The notes: generated by a model from the letters alone, not told the origin. A stretch of DNA of 64,000 bases from DTU015 sp964641455 (GCA_964641455.1 CAZXLH010000001.1:82627-146626), one strand, 5' to 3'. Counted from the first letter of the stretch, positions 51,930 to 61,245 are shown. Program-made: numbers and translations.

Positions 51930-52967
51930 ATGGGTAACCGGGGTTTAAGCAATGGGGATATTTTCCGGAAGGGCTGCCAAGAGGAGATTGAGCGAAATTC
52001 GGAAAAACCCAAAGAGGAGGTACAGGCAAGGCAAACCAATGGCTCAACAGTTGAGCCTACCGAAGTTTCGGCTGAAATTTCCACACTGGGGCCAATGGAT
52101 GCAGGCAAAGCGCTTTTTTGGGGTACGTTTTTACCGCCTTTAGCCATCCGGCTTTTTGGAGTACCTGAAGGGTATGCAAGAATTGTGACTGTTTCAGGCT
52201 TTCCGGCGGTGGCTATATGTTTGGCCTGGAGTAAAGGGTTGTCTCTAAAGACGGTGTTTCATGTAAACCGTGTACGGAACCCTGACTATGGGTATTTTGC
52301 AATTCTTGGAGTAGGGCTTGTATCATTTGAACTTTTGCTAATGCAAGGAATTAACTGGCTTTTGGGGGGTAGGCTTACAGAGTGGTTAGGCCTGCTTCCT
52401 TCTCACGATATGCCGGATTCTCTTGTTGGAAGTATACTGCTTATAGCTGTCTTGGTGCCGATAGCTGAAGAATTACTGTTTAGAGGGTTTTGTGTGACGG
52501 CATTTTCGCAGTGGGGCTTCGGATGGGCAGTGATGTTTCCAAGCATTATTTTTGCTTTATCACATCATCCTGTCAAAATAGCCGGCGCTTTTGTAATGGC
52601 GGTGTTGGCCGCTATTTCATTGATACATTATCAGTCAGTTATCCCGGCCGTTCTTATGCACGCCGCTTCAAACCTTTTTGTTAGGTTTTTTGCGGAATTT
52701 CACCAACTGGCGGAATCTCCTCTGTCGGAAGTGTTTTGTGTTGGAATTCGCCTTGTTTTTGTAGCTCTCGTGTTTGTATTTCGTTCCCGCCTGGCTTGGT
52801 TATGGCACGAGTTTCGCAGGTTATGGTCGGAGTTCACCGAGAAGCCGCAATTCGGGGTAAGATTTAAGACATTGCTCAAAAACTGGTCTTGGATTCTGAT
52901 ATTTATTCTACTTGGCATATCTGTATTAGGAACTGTCCTGGTTTCAATTTCGGGAAAACCCAGTTAG
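51930..52967 (+). CDS. CPBP family intramembrane protease
   Basis: This 345-residue protein has about eight membrane helices. The catalytic motifs are EELLFRGF (Glu180, Glu181, Arg185), FALSHHP (His212 or 213) and HAASN near residue 245, as in the CAAX-protease and bacteriocin-processing group. The first 55 residues are polar. ATG 51930 follows AGGAG at eight bases; the frame is open from 51858. The C-terminal helix is preceded by a basic 60-residue segment. The target is unknown. Confidence 0.8.
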   Translation: MGNRGLSNGDIFRKGCQEEIERNSEKPKEEVQARQTNGSTVEPTEVSAEISTLGPMDAGKALFWGTFLPPLAIRLFGVPEGYARIVTVSGFPAVAICLAWSKGLSLKTVFHVNRVRNPDYGYFAILGVGLVSFELLLMQGINWLLGGRLTEWLGLLPSHDMPDSLVGSILLIAVLVPIAEELLFRGFCVTAFSQWGFGWAVMFPSIIFALSHHPVKIAGAFVMAVLAAISLIHYQSVIPAVLMHAASNLFVRFFAEFHQLAESPLSEVFCVGIRLVFVALVFVFRSRLAWLWHEFRRLWSEFTEKPQFGVRFKTLLKNWSWILIFILLGISVLGTVLVSISGKPS

Positions 52968-53111
52968 TATCCAACTTGTTAGTTTACAATTAACCAAGCC
53001 GGATACTAACTTGTTGAATCAATGTCCACTCAAACCCACACATCGGGCCTGTTTTTTTCAGGGCATATTTATGCATCTAAGAAAGCGTTTGATATTGCCC
53101 TTTGGGCATGT

Positions 53112-53390
53112 TTACTTATAAAAGCATATGTAAGCCACATCGCCTACGGCTTCAACATCAAAAGATGTTTTTGGCGCCACTATAAAAGCCTGGCCCTTAG
53201 CGTAAGGCTTAAAACCGGTTTCTCCGGGCAACTTTGCTTTGAGGGTGCCTTCAATTACTTTCATGTGTTCTTGAGAAGATGTAGAGAATGTATATTTGCC
53301 AGGTTTCATTACTCCGATTGTAGCCGGGCCCTCTTTGGTTTCCAGCGAAAGGCTTTGAACGTTGCCGTCAAAATAAACGCTATGCTTCAT
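53112..53390 (-). CDS. ppnP: Pyrimidine/purine nucleoside phosphorylase PpnP
   Basis: This 92-residue cupin-fold enzyme (formerly DUF1255, YaiE) releases bases from several nucleosides using phosphate. The start KHSVYFDGNVQSLSL, GVMKPGKYTFSTSSQEHMKVIEGTL and the end YICFYK are characteristic, and the length equals the family. AAGGAGG precedes the ATG. It stands alone. Confidence 0.88.
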   Translation of the reverse strand: MKHSVYFDGNVQSLSLETKEGPATIGVMKPGKYTFSTSSQEHMKVIEGTLKAKLPGETGFKPYAKGQAFIVAPKTSFDVEAVGDVAYICFYK

Positions 53391-53728
53391 GATATTGCCT
53401 CCTTACCGTAATACTGTTTTGCAGGAGAATTTGGTTTGACCAAAGGCGCTTATCAGATATCCTTAAGTAGACTATTACTGGATTGGTTTCGGTTTATCCT
53501 TCATGTAACGGAAAATAGCGGCAAACTGTAATTAATCCGGCAGAAGAAAAGGATAGCCGGTTAGCAATCTAGAAAACACACTGCAAGTGTATATAGAATG
53601 ATTTGATGGCAAGATGTATCTAAAGGTGCAAGATGCATTTTAGATCCATTTGTCCGCACAATCGAAAGTTAAGCAAGATAAACTCAAAAAGTCATAGAAA
53701 TATTGATATATAACCGGAGGTGGAAGTG
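53391..53728. other. 338-base gap upstream of the methyltransferase gene
   Basis: No gene is seen. It holds the divergent starts of ppnP and the methyltransferase, and an imperfect palindrome at 53618-53645 listed separately. The remainder is AT-rich without a clear promoter pair. Confidence 0.4.
53618..53645. promoter_or_regulatory. Imperfect 28-bp palindrome upstream of the methyltransferase gene
   Basis: The outer arms ATCTAAA and TTTAGAT and the inner TGCA/TGCA pairs share one centre of symmetry. It lies about 85 bases before the methyltransferase start and may be an operator. Confidence 0.35.
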
Positions 53729-54655
53729 TTGATTGCATCAAATGGGTACATCAACAAAGTCTTCTGTAAATCGTGTGAGCATATGGATGAACTTCCTGAT
53801 GATGCAGTTGCTTTAACGGTTACGTCACCTCCTTATTGGAATGCTATTGACTATGATCGTCATGTTGCAGAACCTAATCAGAATTACAGGACACGCAAAT
53901 ACTCGATTGGGTACAAGGGATATGAGGACTACCTTTTATGGCTTAAGAACATTTCAGATGAGATAATGCGTGTGACTAAACCAGGCGGGTTTATGACGAT
54001 TGTTATAGGTACTGTGCTGTTAGAACGCAAGCACTATCCGGTTCCGTTTGATGTAGTCTCGTTCCTTACCGGCCGGTTCAACATTCATGGCTCAAACGGC
54101 CAAGAGGCACCTAAGGCTAACGGGTTGCGCTGGGAGTTTCATCAAGACATTATTTGGCACAAGGTTACAGGAGGGGTGAAGCGGGCCGGAGTGTTTGTCC
54201 AATATCCGTATCCTGGATATTTTTATCCTAACATAATGACTGAATATATACTTGTATTCAGAAAACCGGGCCCCATTATTTACAACAAGAAAGATACTGA
54301 GCAAAAGGAGGGCGCCAAGGTCAACACCCAGAAACTTTTTACCAATGAAATAGCCAATACGGTTTGGCATATTGCACCGGTTCCGCCCGGCCATTTAGAA
54401 CATCCATGCCCTTTCCCTGAGGAAATACCTCATAGGCTGATTCAACTGTATTCTTATCCAGGCGATCTTGTGCTCGATCCTTTCTGCGGATCAGGGCAAA
54501 CTCTCAAAGTTGCTCGCCACCTGGGCCGTAATTTTGCCGGGTATGACATAAATCAAAAATACGTTGAACTTGCGCTTACCCGTGTCACCGAGCCTTTGTC
54601 TGTAAGGCAAGAGCAATTAACCGCTGTGTTTGAGAAAATTCCACTTGAAAGGTAA
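53729..54655 (+). CDS. Orphan DNA methyltransferase, beta-type amino-MTase
   Basis: This 308-residue enzyme modifies an exocyclic amino group in DNA. The catalytic motif IV is TSPPYW (32-37). The AdoMet motif I comes later (VLDPFCGSGQT, Asp250), giving the beta-class order. SPPY favours N4-cytosine methylation but N6-adenine cannot be excluded. No restriction endonuclease or controller gene lies beside it. TTG 53729 fits GGAGG best; GTG 53720 uses the last base of that site. It may serve gene regulation or protect against foreign restriction. Confidence 0.85.
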   Translation: MIASNGYINKVFCKSCEHMDELPDDAVALTVTSPPYWNAIDYDRHVAEPNQNYRTRKYSIGYKGYEDYLLWLKNISDEIMRVTKPGGFMTIVIGTVLLERKHYPVPFDVVSFLTGRFNIHGSNGQEAPKANGLRWEFHQDIIWHKVTGGVKRAGVFVQYPYPGYFYPNIMTEYILVFRKPGPIIYNKKDTEQKEGAKVNTQKLFTNEIANTVWHIAPVPPGHLEHPCPFPEEIPHRLIQLYSYPGDLVLDPFCGSGQTLKVARHLGRNFAGYDINQKYVELALTRVTEPLSVRQEQLTAVFEKIPLER

Positions 54656-54683
54656 GCCGGGCTGCAGGCTAATGCAACCCGGC
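54656..54683 (+). terminator. Hairpin after the methyltransferase gene
   Basis: GCCGGGCTGCA and TGCAACCCGGC pair over 10 of 11 positions around a 6-base loop, starting two bases after the stop codon. There is no long T tract, so it is a weak terminator or a stability hairpin. Confidence 0.5.
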
Positions 54684-54768
54684 AAAGTTTCCAAGAAACT
54701 CTTACAGGCTAAAACCTTGTGCAAAGGCACTTGGCCATTAATTTCTTGCAGGCCCTCATGCCGGCAAC

Positions 54769-56409
54769 TTACTCTAATTGAGCCAGTTTCTCTACAAGTG
54801 ACTTTAGGAGTTTGGGTACAATTTCCAGCGAGTAGTCCAAATCTAACCTCTCCATGAACTTGTGGGCATCCTTGCCTGACGGGCCAAGGTTTACTACCGG
54901 GATATCAAGTTTGAGAAGGTTATCTAAGTCAATGTCGTAGATAAGGCCCCATCCGGGAGTATTATGGGCAAGAGGCACCAATTCTTCCCGTTTGCCTTGG
55001 AATCCTACATAACTAAGGTCGCTGATTGATGCAAAATGCTCGGAAACAACCAGGGTTTCATCAAACTCGCTTTTAGCCTGGCCAATAATTTGGTTGACGA
55101 TTTCAAGCAGGCCTTTTTCTCTTGGAGATTCCCGCTTGTTGGTTCTGTGGGGATAGTAGGGCGGCAGGAATCCTACAATTATCATAGGGCTTTTATCAGG
55201 GTAAAACCTCAACAGTTCTCCGATCGCAAGCAGTGATTGCTCCCTCTCATCAATGCCGTCCGGCAAGTTTTTGATGTAATTTTCAATATGTTGATTTAGG
55301 TCACCGTTAAAGTTGTCTGCAACTTCAACCAGCAGTTCCTGGACGGTCATAATCTTTGGTTCCCAAGGAATCGGTACAGGGGTGTTGGCTTTTTCAGAAA
55401 ATGTATCAGCGCTGTGTTTCATATGCTTAATGGCATTCTTGAACGCTTTCCCGGCGATTGATTTCATCTGCTCGAGTATTTGGTCAGGAGTGCTTGTAAC
55501 CGTGAGATGATTAAAATAAATTGCGGTTCTGGCAGGCAACGTTACAGAATAAAGATCGCGCAGGTCTTTCAATTTGAGCGATGCAGGCGGCGGGTATACT
55601 TCGCTTCTCCACGTTTCAGCCCATCTAGGGTTAGCTTCAAGCTCCAGGCTGACGGCAGAAGCCAGCAGGTTAGCATTTAACCCTGCATAGTATTGGCCTA
55701 CATGAGATTCACGTCCGACACAGTAGAACATGGGCATGATTTTACCGATTGTTCCAATGTCTATATACCGGTTAGTGTCGCCAGGGTATTTTGGAATAAC
55801 GCCCTCGCTGCTGACACAAGCGATAAAGTCGTACCCTTTGTCTTGCAAGCCTGCCAAATAAGTGATTGCCGCTCGCATACCTGCGGAATTGTTTTCTTCG
55901 TCGCCTACAACAAGGAACGCAATGTTTACAGGCAAATCTTTTGGATTGTGGGAATATTGGGCCAGCAATGCCATTTGGATGGCAATCCCGCTTTTCATAT
56001 CCATTACGCCCCTGCCAAAGATATACTTGCCTGACTCAAGATCTTCTCTTGCTTCTTCCGGAAGCCGGAGCTCAGCCAGCCTTTTGGTGTATTCTTCAGG
56101 ATGAAATGCAACATCGGCCAACGCGCCTGCTTCACTTGTATCGACCACGTCGAGATGGCCTGTGAGTATGATTGTACGTTTAGTTTCAGGCTGGGCCTTT
56201 ACAATGGCAAATACTCCTTTGCGGCCATAAGGGTCATCTGGAATCGGTAGGAACGTAAGATTGTCGCTAAACTTCTTGAAGTACGGAATCTTGGCAAGCT
56301 TGTTGTAAATAAGTTCGGCCAGTTCAGTCTCACTGGGGCTTGGCGATACGCTAGGAATGGCTACAAGCTCCAGCATCAGATTATAGATTGCCTCTCTTGA
56401 AGCAGTCAT
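54769..56409 (-). CDS. rocB: M20 family peptidase, RocB-like
   Basis: This 546-residue zinc peptidase is of the RocB type, associated with arginine use in bacilli. Metal-site motifs are LTGHLDVVDT, GRGVMDMKSG and VGDEENNSAG. The long C-terminal part, with NLGPSGKDAHKFMERLDLDY, is typical of RocB and longer than in ordinary M20 enzymes. The exact substrate of RocB proteins is not firmly known. AAGGAGG precedes the ATG. A 513-base divergent region separates it from the TIM-barrel gene. Confidence 0.85.
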   Translation of the reverse strand: MTASREAIYNLMLELVAIPSVSPSPSETELAELIYNKLAKIPYFKKFSDNLTFLPIPDDPYGRKGVFAIVKAQPETKRTIILTGHLDVVDTSEAGALADVAFHPEEYTKRLAELRLPEEAREDLESGKYIFGRGVMDMKSGIAIQMALLAQYSHNPKDLPVNIAFLVVGDEENNSAGMRAAITYLAGLQDKGYDFIACVSSEGVIPKYPGDTNRYIDIGTIGKIMPMFYCVGRESHVGQYYAGLNANLLASAVSLELEANPRWAETWRSEVYPPPASLKLKDLRDLYSVTLPARTAIYFNHLTVTSTPDQILEQMKSIAGKAFKNAIKHMKHSADTFSEKANTPVPIPWEPKIMTVQELLVEVADNFNGDLNQHIENYIKNLPDGIDEREQSLLAIGELLRFYPDKSPMIIVGFLPPYYPHRTNKRESPREKGLLEIVNQIIGQAKSEFDETLVVSEHFASISDLSYVGFQGKREELVPLAHNTPGWGLIYDIDLDNLLKLDIPVVNLGPSGKDAHKFMERLDLDYSLEIVPKLLKSLVEKLAQLE

Positions 56410-56597
56410 TTGGTTGCCTCCTTGTATGTATTGTTTGAACCGGTCGCCGCTTCACCATGGTTTGTTTTGCCGGTGTCATGGATAACCTGGCGCTTGCAGT
56501 AGGCCCAAGTGATAGTACATTCTGTGTTTTGTTTCCAAGATTGATTGCAAGTGCATAGCATTTGTATTTGTACCAACCATGGCTGTACATGACGTGT

Positions 56598-56613
56598 AGT
56601 AAGTTAACTTACT
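56598..56613. promoter_or_regulatory. Perfect 16-bp palindrome
   Basis: AGTAAGTTAACTTACT equals its reverse complement. It lies 190 bases upstream of the rocB start and could bind a dimeric regulator. Confidence 0.4.
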
Positions 56614-56821
56614 GTAATTTGCTCACGTTTCCCGTTTCGACTTAGGCATCTGATTTCCCTTCTTTTTTATTCATTAATGTATAAAACCGGCACCTATGTA
56701 TATTTATGCAGTTCATGTTGTCTATACAATAGGTATTTGCGGCGGCTGCGTTTGGATAAGTTAACATAACCGGCGTTTCTGGCATAAATTGTGAGAGTAA
56801 GCATTAGTCAGATCAATCAAC

Positions 56822-56841
56822 TTACGGTTGTACAACCGTAA
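56822..56841. promoter_or_regulatory. Perfect 20-bp palindrome upstream of the terpene region
   Basis: TTACGGTTGTACAACCGTAA equals its reverse complement over all 20 bases. It lies 80 bases before the TIM-barrel gene that heads the ytpB unit. The form suits an operator for a dimeric repressor or activator. No regulator gene is nearby. Confidence 0.55.
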
Positions 56842-56922
56842 CATGTTGTATTTATTGGAGTGAAAAGGCACTTGTATATATTTTGCGGTTTCGATTATGA
56901 AGCCCGCTGAGGAGGAAATTTA

Positions 56923-57780
56923 ATGAACCCGAATCCGTGGGAAGGAAAGCATATTTGGATATGGATACTAACTCAGGCAGGCCCTCCTGATCACATAATT
57001 CGCCGGGCAGTCAATATGGGGCTTTCAGGTTTGCTGGTTAAGGCTTGGGACGGGGGAACTTCGGGGCTGTTTCTCGACCAGTTTAAGCAGATTATCCAAC
57101 CTGCGCGTGATGCAGGGCTTATCATTGGCGCGTGGGGGTACAGCTATGGCAATAACATTGCCGGAGAAGGCAAAGCTATGCTGAAAGCGGTCAATGCAGG
57201 GGCAGATTGGCTTGTAATAGATGCGGAACATGAATATGAAGGGCGCGAGGGAAGGAATAAAGCTTTGGAGCTGGGAATCGAAGCGACTCGTGTTATAGGG
57301 AATCAGGTGCCATTGGGGTACACTACGTTTGCCCTTCCACAATATCACGATACTTTTCCCTATCGAGAATTTTCATCTTTTTGCTCTGTTTGCCTTCCGC
57401 AAGTCTATTGGGGTTTAATGAATCTTTCTTTGGATGAAGTGTTTGCCATGTGTTTAAGAGGGCTTGAAAAATTCAAACTGCCCATTGCTCCTGTCGGGCA
57501 AAGTTATGGGGAAGTTACTCCCGGTGAGATAATTCGTTTTTCAAAGCTGGCCAAGGCTAATAATCTTGAAGGAATAAGTTACTACGATTGGCAGCATGCT
57601 ACTGAAGCCCAACTGGATGCTGTAGGCAAGGCATTGTATGGACGTGACGGTAACCTGGGTGATTGGGGCGATGCTTCTTATGGCCAAAGTGAAGATGCAG
57701 CTAATCAAAAGAAAAATCCCTGGAAACTGATTCGAAAGTTTCTCGAACGCTTCAAGAAAGACAGGTGTGATCTTGAATAG
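56923..57780 (+). CDS. Hypothetical TIM-barrel-like protein
   Basis: This 285-residue protein is not assigned to a named family. The pattern resembles glycoside-hydrolase-like barrels: alternating strands and helices with IWIWILTQAG, GLLVKAWDG, IIGAWGYSYG, LVIDAEHEYEG, CLPQVYWG, IAPVGQSYGE and ISYYDWQHA. Asp and Glu in DAEHEYE are candidate catalytic acids. There is no signal peptide. The last 40 residues are polar and charged. AGGAGGAAATTTA precedes the ATG. The gene ends 11 bases before ytpB and is probably co-transcribed with it. Confidence 0.6.
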   Translation: MNPNPWEGKHIWIWILTQAGPPDHIIRRAVNMGLSGLLVKAWDGGTSGLFLDQFKQIIQPARDAGLIIGAWGYSYGNNIAGEGKAMLKAVNAGADWLVIDAEHEYEGREGRNKALELGIEATRVIGNQVPLGYTTFALPQYHDTFPYREFSSFCSVCLPQVYWGLMNLSLDEVFAMCLRGLEKFKLPIAPVGQSYGEVTPGEIIRFSKLAKANNLEGISYYDWQHATEAQLDAVGKALYGRDGNLGDWGDASYGQSEDAANQKKNPWKLIRKFLERFKKDRCDLE

Positions 57781-57791
57781 GAATTGAACCC

Positions 57792-59192
57792 GTGAAATAC
57801 GACGAAGGCAAGCTTTTTCAATGTGAATCTGTACGTCAAAATGCATCAGTTGCTTCCCCGTGGCAGGTATATTTTGGCCTGGTTGCTAAATGTTTTCCTC
57901 TTGTAAAGCGTGAACTTGCGTTCTGGAAACAAAAGGCACAGCACATTCCAAATTCTGAATTAAGCAGGCAAGCTGTTTCGAGTATTCGCGACAAGGGTTT
58001 TCATTGCATGGGCGGGGCTGTATTTGCCTTGATAAACCGGGCTTCCACGGCCGAGTTGGTTCAGGCAATTGTGGCCATACAGACTATAAGTGACTATTTG
58101 GATAATTTATGTGATCGGGTTGCGCTGAAGGCACAGAAGCAAGGCGGAGTACGTCGGGGAACGACGCCTTGTAAAGATATCGAGCCGGTTGCATCAAATA
58201 ATATGTTTTCGTGTTTAATGCGGCTTCATGAAGCTATGTTATGCGCTGTGGATCCTTTACGCCCCACCTGTGATTATTACAATTTGTACCCAATTGGGAA
58301 CGACGGCGGATATTTAGATGAGCTGGTAAGTACGTCCAGAAATGCGCTTGGCTCTGTTCCCGGTTATAGCCATGTAAAGCCAATTGTCTTGCTATTTGCT
58401 CAAATGTATTCTGAACTTCAGTCTATAAAGCACCTTCCACCCGAGGTTCGCCGACTGTGGATGGAAGAGTGGTTTGGCTTATATTCAGCCGGCGCAAAAC
58501 CCGATGAGGCTATCTCCGGTAAGAACATGTTGTCTGAGTTTACAGTGCCTAGGCCCAAATTTGAGCATGTTGAGCATCTTTTTGAGCATCTTACAGATGA
58601 TTTTGTGAGCGAGGTAAGCCGGCTCAAATGGTGGGAATTCGGGGCTGCTGCCGGTTCGACTCTCGGGATTTTCAGCCTTATTGCATATTCGTCGTTAGAT
58701 AAGTCAGGCACCACAGCCATACAAATTGATTGCATAAAGGGTCAGGGTTCTCAAAAAAGCCAGGATCCTTGTGTAAGTACCAATGTAAGTATCAAGCCGC
58801 GGGCTAATCCAGGAACTTGCTACTTAACTATTGGATCAGCGTATTTTCCATCTATTTGTGCACTTCACATTCTTTTGGATTACCTTATCGATCAGGAAGA
58901 AGACAAGAAGTTCGGAGATCTCAATTTTATTAGCTGCTATGGCTCAACTCAGCAAGCTGTAAAAGGTTTGAGCAGGTTCATAAATCTGTCTTTTGAGAAA
59001 GCGCGTAGCCTTCCTGATCCCCGGTTTCATGAGGCTGTAATAAAGGGGCTTCTTGCAATGTATCTTTCCGACCCAAAAGTTGAAGCCTGTGGGCTTTCCA
59101 ATGCGGCAAAGCAGCTCACCGGGTGCCTGGGTGCAAGTACTGAAGTATTGCGTATGTTATGCAGGTTAATCAGAAAAATCGCAGGGTTTTGA
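57792..59192 (+). CDS. ytpB: Tetraprenyl-beta-curcumene synthase family protein (YtpB-like)
   Basis: In bacilli YtpB cyclises heptaprenyl diphosphate (C35) to tetraprenyl-beta-curcumene, the precursor of sporulenes. Family motifs are FHCMGGAVFAL, the acidic DYLDNLCD (101-108), PPEVRRLWMEEWF, WWEFGAAAGSTLGIFSLIAYSS and LHILLDYLIDQEEDKKFGDLNF (from about 358). At 466 residues it is about 100 longer than the Bacillus protein (about 367). The extra residues follow the first acidic motif and lie in a Ser/Gln-rich stretch near residue 310-340. The GTG start has AGGAATTG upstream. A prenyl synthase gene follows 250 bases later. Confidence 0.85.
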   Translation: MKYDEGKLFQCESVRQNASVASPWQVYFGLVAKCFPLVKRELAFWKQKAQHIPNSELSRQAVSSIRDKGFHCMGGAVFALINRASTAELVQAIVAIQTISDYLDNLCDRVALKAQKQGGVRRGTTPCKDIEPVASNNMFSCLMRLHEAMLCAVDPLRPTCDYYNLYPIGNDGGYLDELVSTSRNALGSVPGYSHVKPIVLLFAQMYSELQSIKHLPPEVRRLWMEEWFGLYSAGAKPDEAISGKNMLSEFTVPRPKFEHVEHLFEHLTDDFVSEVSRLKWWEFGAAAGSTLGIFSLIAYSSLDKSGTTAIQIDCIKGQGSQKSQDPCVSTNVSIKPRANPGTCYLTIGSAYFPSICALHILLDYLIDQEEDKKFGDLNFISCYGSTQQAVKGLSRFINLSFEKARSLPDPRFHEAVIKGLLAMYLSDPKVEACGLSNAAKQLTGCLGASTEVLRMLCRLIRKIAGF

Positions 59193-59444
59193 ACTTGATT
59201 ATGGTTTCATGGTTTTTGGATTTATTGCAGCTGGTAAACCCTTGCTTCAAAATCCAATCCGGCACTCCAAAATTTGCAAATGTGCAGCAAATGTGCCTGT
59301 TTGGTATTTCAAGTGTCCAAGCAAATAAAGAAGTTTTAGACATAGAGCGATTGCCGGATGGGCGGCGGGAACGACGATGCCTTGTTCTATACTAACGTCT
59401 TCAGACTAAGAACTTCAGACTGACTGATCTTCAGAGAGTGATTT

Positions 59445-60962
59445 TTGGCATACTGTGTAATCTTACAAGAAACACTAATTGAGGCAATAACTACGAAAAG
59501 TGAGGCGGCTTTTTTGGATAAGTGGATAGAAAAGATTGACAGGCACATATGGGAGCCTCTTAGATCGAGTAATTTAATTGGTGGTAAGCGAACGAAAATG
59601 GCCACTCAAGAGTTTTCAGATGCTCTGGCTATTGACGAAGTGGCCGATCACACAGCCTCCTATGGACTAAGCAGACAAAATGCATCTGAGCTAAAAACCA
59701 TTGAACCGGCTGATGGTTCTGGGTTGGCTGATGTATCTGAGTTGGGTGATGCCACTGGGTTGGCTGATGTATCTGAGTTGGGTGATGCCCCTGGGTTGAT
59801 TGATGGCTCTGGGTTGGCCAATGTATCCAGGTTGGCCCATGATGAAACGAGAGATGACAGTGGGGAGCCATGGGCTTACTTGGAAGCCCGGGTTCGAGAC
59901 AAACTAAATGAGATTTTGATTGATTCAGGCCCTTTGGAACCTATTTTGACTCAGCTTCTTTCGGTTCAGGGCAAATTCATAAGGCCGAAGATGGTCATTT
60001 CAAGCGCTTATACATGCTTACCTTTGCCTGAAGATGCCGAAAGTTTGCCTGAAGGTTTAGAACCAAGTGCCCACAATGTATCGATACAAGCCTTAACATC
60101 ACAAAACCTAAGATCCGGTTCGGGCTTCGGCGTATCATATGACAGGCAGCCTGAACCTACACAAAGCACGGTTGAGGTTATTACAGATGTAGCTGCTGCT
60201 TTTGAGATGGTCCACATGGCTTCCTTGGTTCATGATGATATAATCGACGGCTCATCACAAAGACGGGGTTTGCCGGTGATTCATTCTGTTTGGGGCATTC
60301 ATTCAGCAATACTTACCGGTAACTACTTATTTGCCAGAGCCAATAAAACTGTTCTCAATTATGCTCATTTAGGTATTGCAGACACTTTAAACAATGCTGT
60401 TGAACTTATGTGCAGAGGAGAAGTGGCTCAGGATAGCAGATTCTACGATCCCTTTGTCGACATGTCTGATTACTTCTACCAAGTTGGCAGGAAGACTGCA
60501 GTTCTGATGGCTGCTGCATGTAAAGCCGGAGCTATGGCAGCCAGGGCGCCTTATAATGTGCAAGAGAATTTATGGCGCTTTGGAATCAGGGTTGGAACAG
60601 CGTTTCAAATTGTAGATGATGTTTTGGATCTTGTTTCGGAACAGGAAATTTTAGGCAAGCCTGTGTTCAGTGACTTAAGGCGTGGCACTCTTACGCTTCC
60701 CCTTATATATGCAATGGAGGCAGAGATTAGACACGATATCATTCGCTGCTTGTCTGCAAAGGCAGTGCCTTCCAAGAAGGTTCCGGAACTGCGGAGAAAA
60801 CTTGTATCAGGTGGCCACATAAAAAGAGCCGCCGATACGGCAGGTATTCTTCTTGAGGCGGCCAGGCAAGATCTTGGTGTACTTCCTAGATCACCGGGCC
60901 GGGAAAAACTTTGGGAAATGTTAGTGCAGTTAAGCCACAAACTGGTTTCGGTTGAAACTTAG
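59445..60962 (+). CDS. Polyprenyl diphosphate synthase with repeat-bearing N-terminus
   Basis: This enzyme lengthens allylic diphosphates with isopentenyl diphosphate. Both aspartate-rich motifs are intact: HDDIID (Asp264, 265, 268) and DDVLD (391-395), with KFIRPKMV and a QRRG after the first motif. Typical synthases have about 320 residues; this one has 505. Residues 1-150 form an extra N-terminal region with the near-identical repeat GLADVSELGDAT/GLADVSELGDAP, and about 45 polar residues interrupt the core near 200-245. The start could be TTG 59445 or ATG 59598. Placement beside ytpB suggests that it makes the C35 substrate. Confidence 0.85.
   Translation: MAYCVILQETLIEAITTKSEAAFLDKWIEKIDRHIWEPLRSSNLIGGKRTKMATQEFSDALAIDEVADHTASYGLSRQNASELKTIEPADGSGLADVSELGDATGLADVSELGDAPGLIDGSGLANVSRLAHDETRDDSGEPWAYLEARVRDKLNEILIDSGPLEPILTQLLSVQGKFIRPKMVISSAYTCLPLPEDAESLPEGLEPSAHNVSIQALTSQNLRSGSGFGVSYDRQPEPTQSTVEVITDVAAAFEMVHMASLVHDDIIDGSSQRRGLPVIHSVWGIHSAILTGNYLFARANKTVLNYAHLGIADTLNNAVELMCRGEVAQDSRFYDPFVDMSDYFYQVGRKTAVLMAAACKAGAMAARAPYNVQENLWRFGIRVGTAFQIVDDVLDLVSEQEILGKPVFSDLRRGTLTLPLIYAMEAEIRHDIIRCLSAKAVPSKKVPELRRKLVSGGHIKRAADTAGILLEAARQDLGVLPRSPGREKLWEMLVQLSHKLVSVET
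59721..59828 (+). repeat. 36-base tandem repeats in the prenyl synthase gene
   Basis: The unit beginning GGGTTGGCTGATGTATCTGA occupies 59721-59756 and 59757-59792 with a single base difference. Partial, diverged copies follow to about 59828. It encodes 12 residues in frame (GLADVSELGDA plus Thr or Pro). Confidence 0.85.
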
Positions 60963-61245
60963 GCTAAGACTTAGGCCAAAAAATTGGGTTTTCACCGGTT
61001 AAGGAACACATGTTCCTAAATGTCATTATGCAGTTGGCGTTGGTTGCTATGTTAGGTTGCAAGCCTTGTGAGACGCTTTGAGTGAACCGGTATGATCGAC
61101 TCAGTGTTTCAGGCAGGTATCCTACTTGAAAGGTCGAATATAATTTAGAGTCACTAAATATGTCATCAGAGGAACTTTGAACGCAGCAAACTACCACGGC
61201 GTCTTGAACCGGAATGACTACTTGAATAATGCTAGGGGGAGAATT

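Larger units (their letters stand above)
56410..56922. promoter_or_regulatory. 513-base divergent regulatory region
   Basis: No gene is seen. The segment is AT-rich and holds two perfect palindromes (56598-56613 and 56822-56841). It probably carries promoters for rocB (leftward) and for the TIM-barrel/ytpB genes (rightward); no strong -35/-10 pair was found by eye. Confidence 0.45.
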
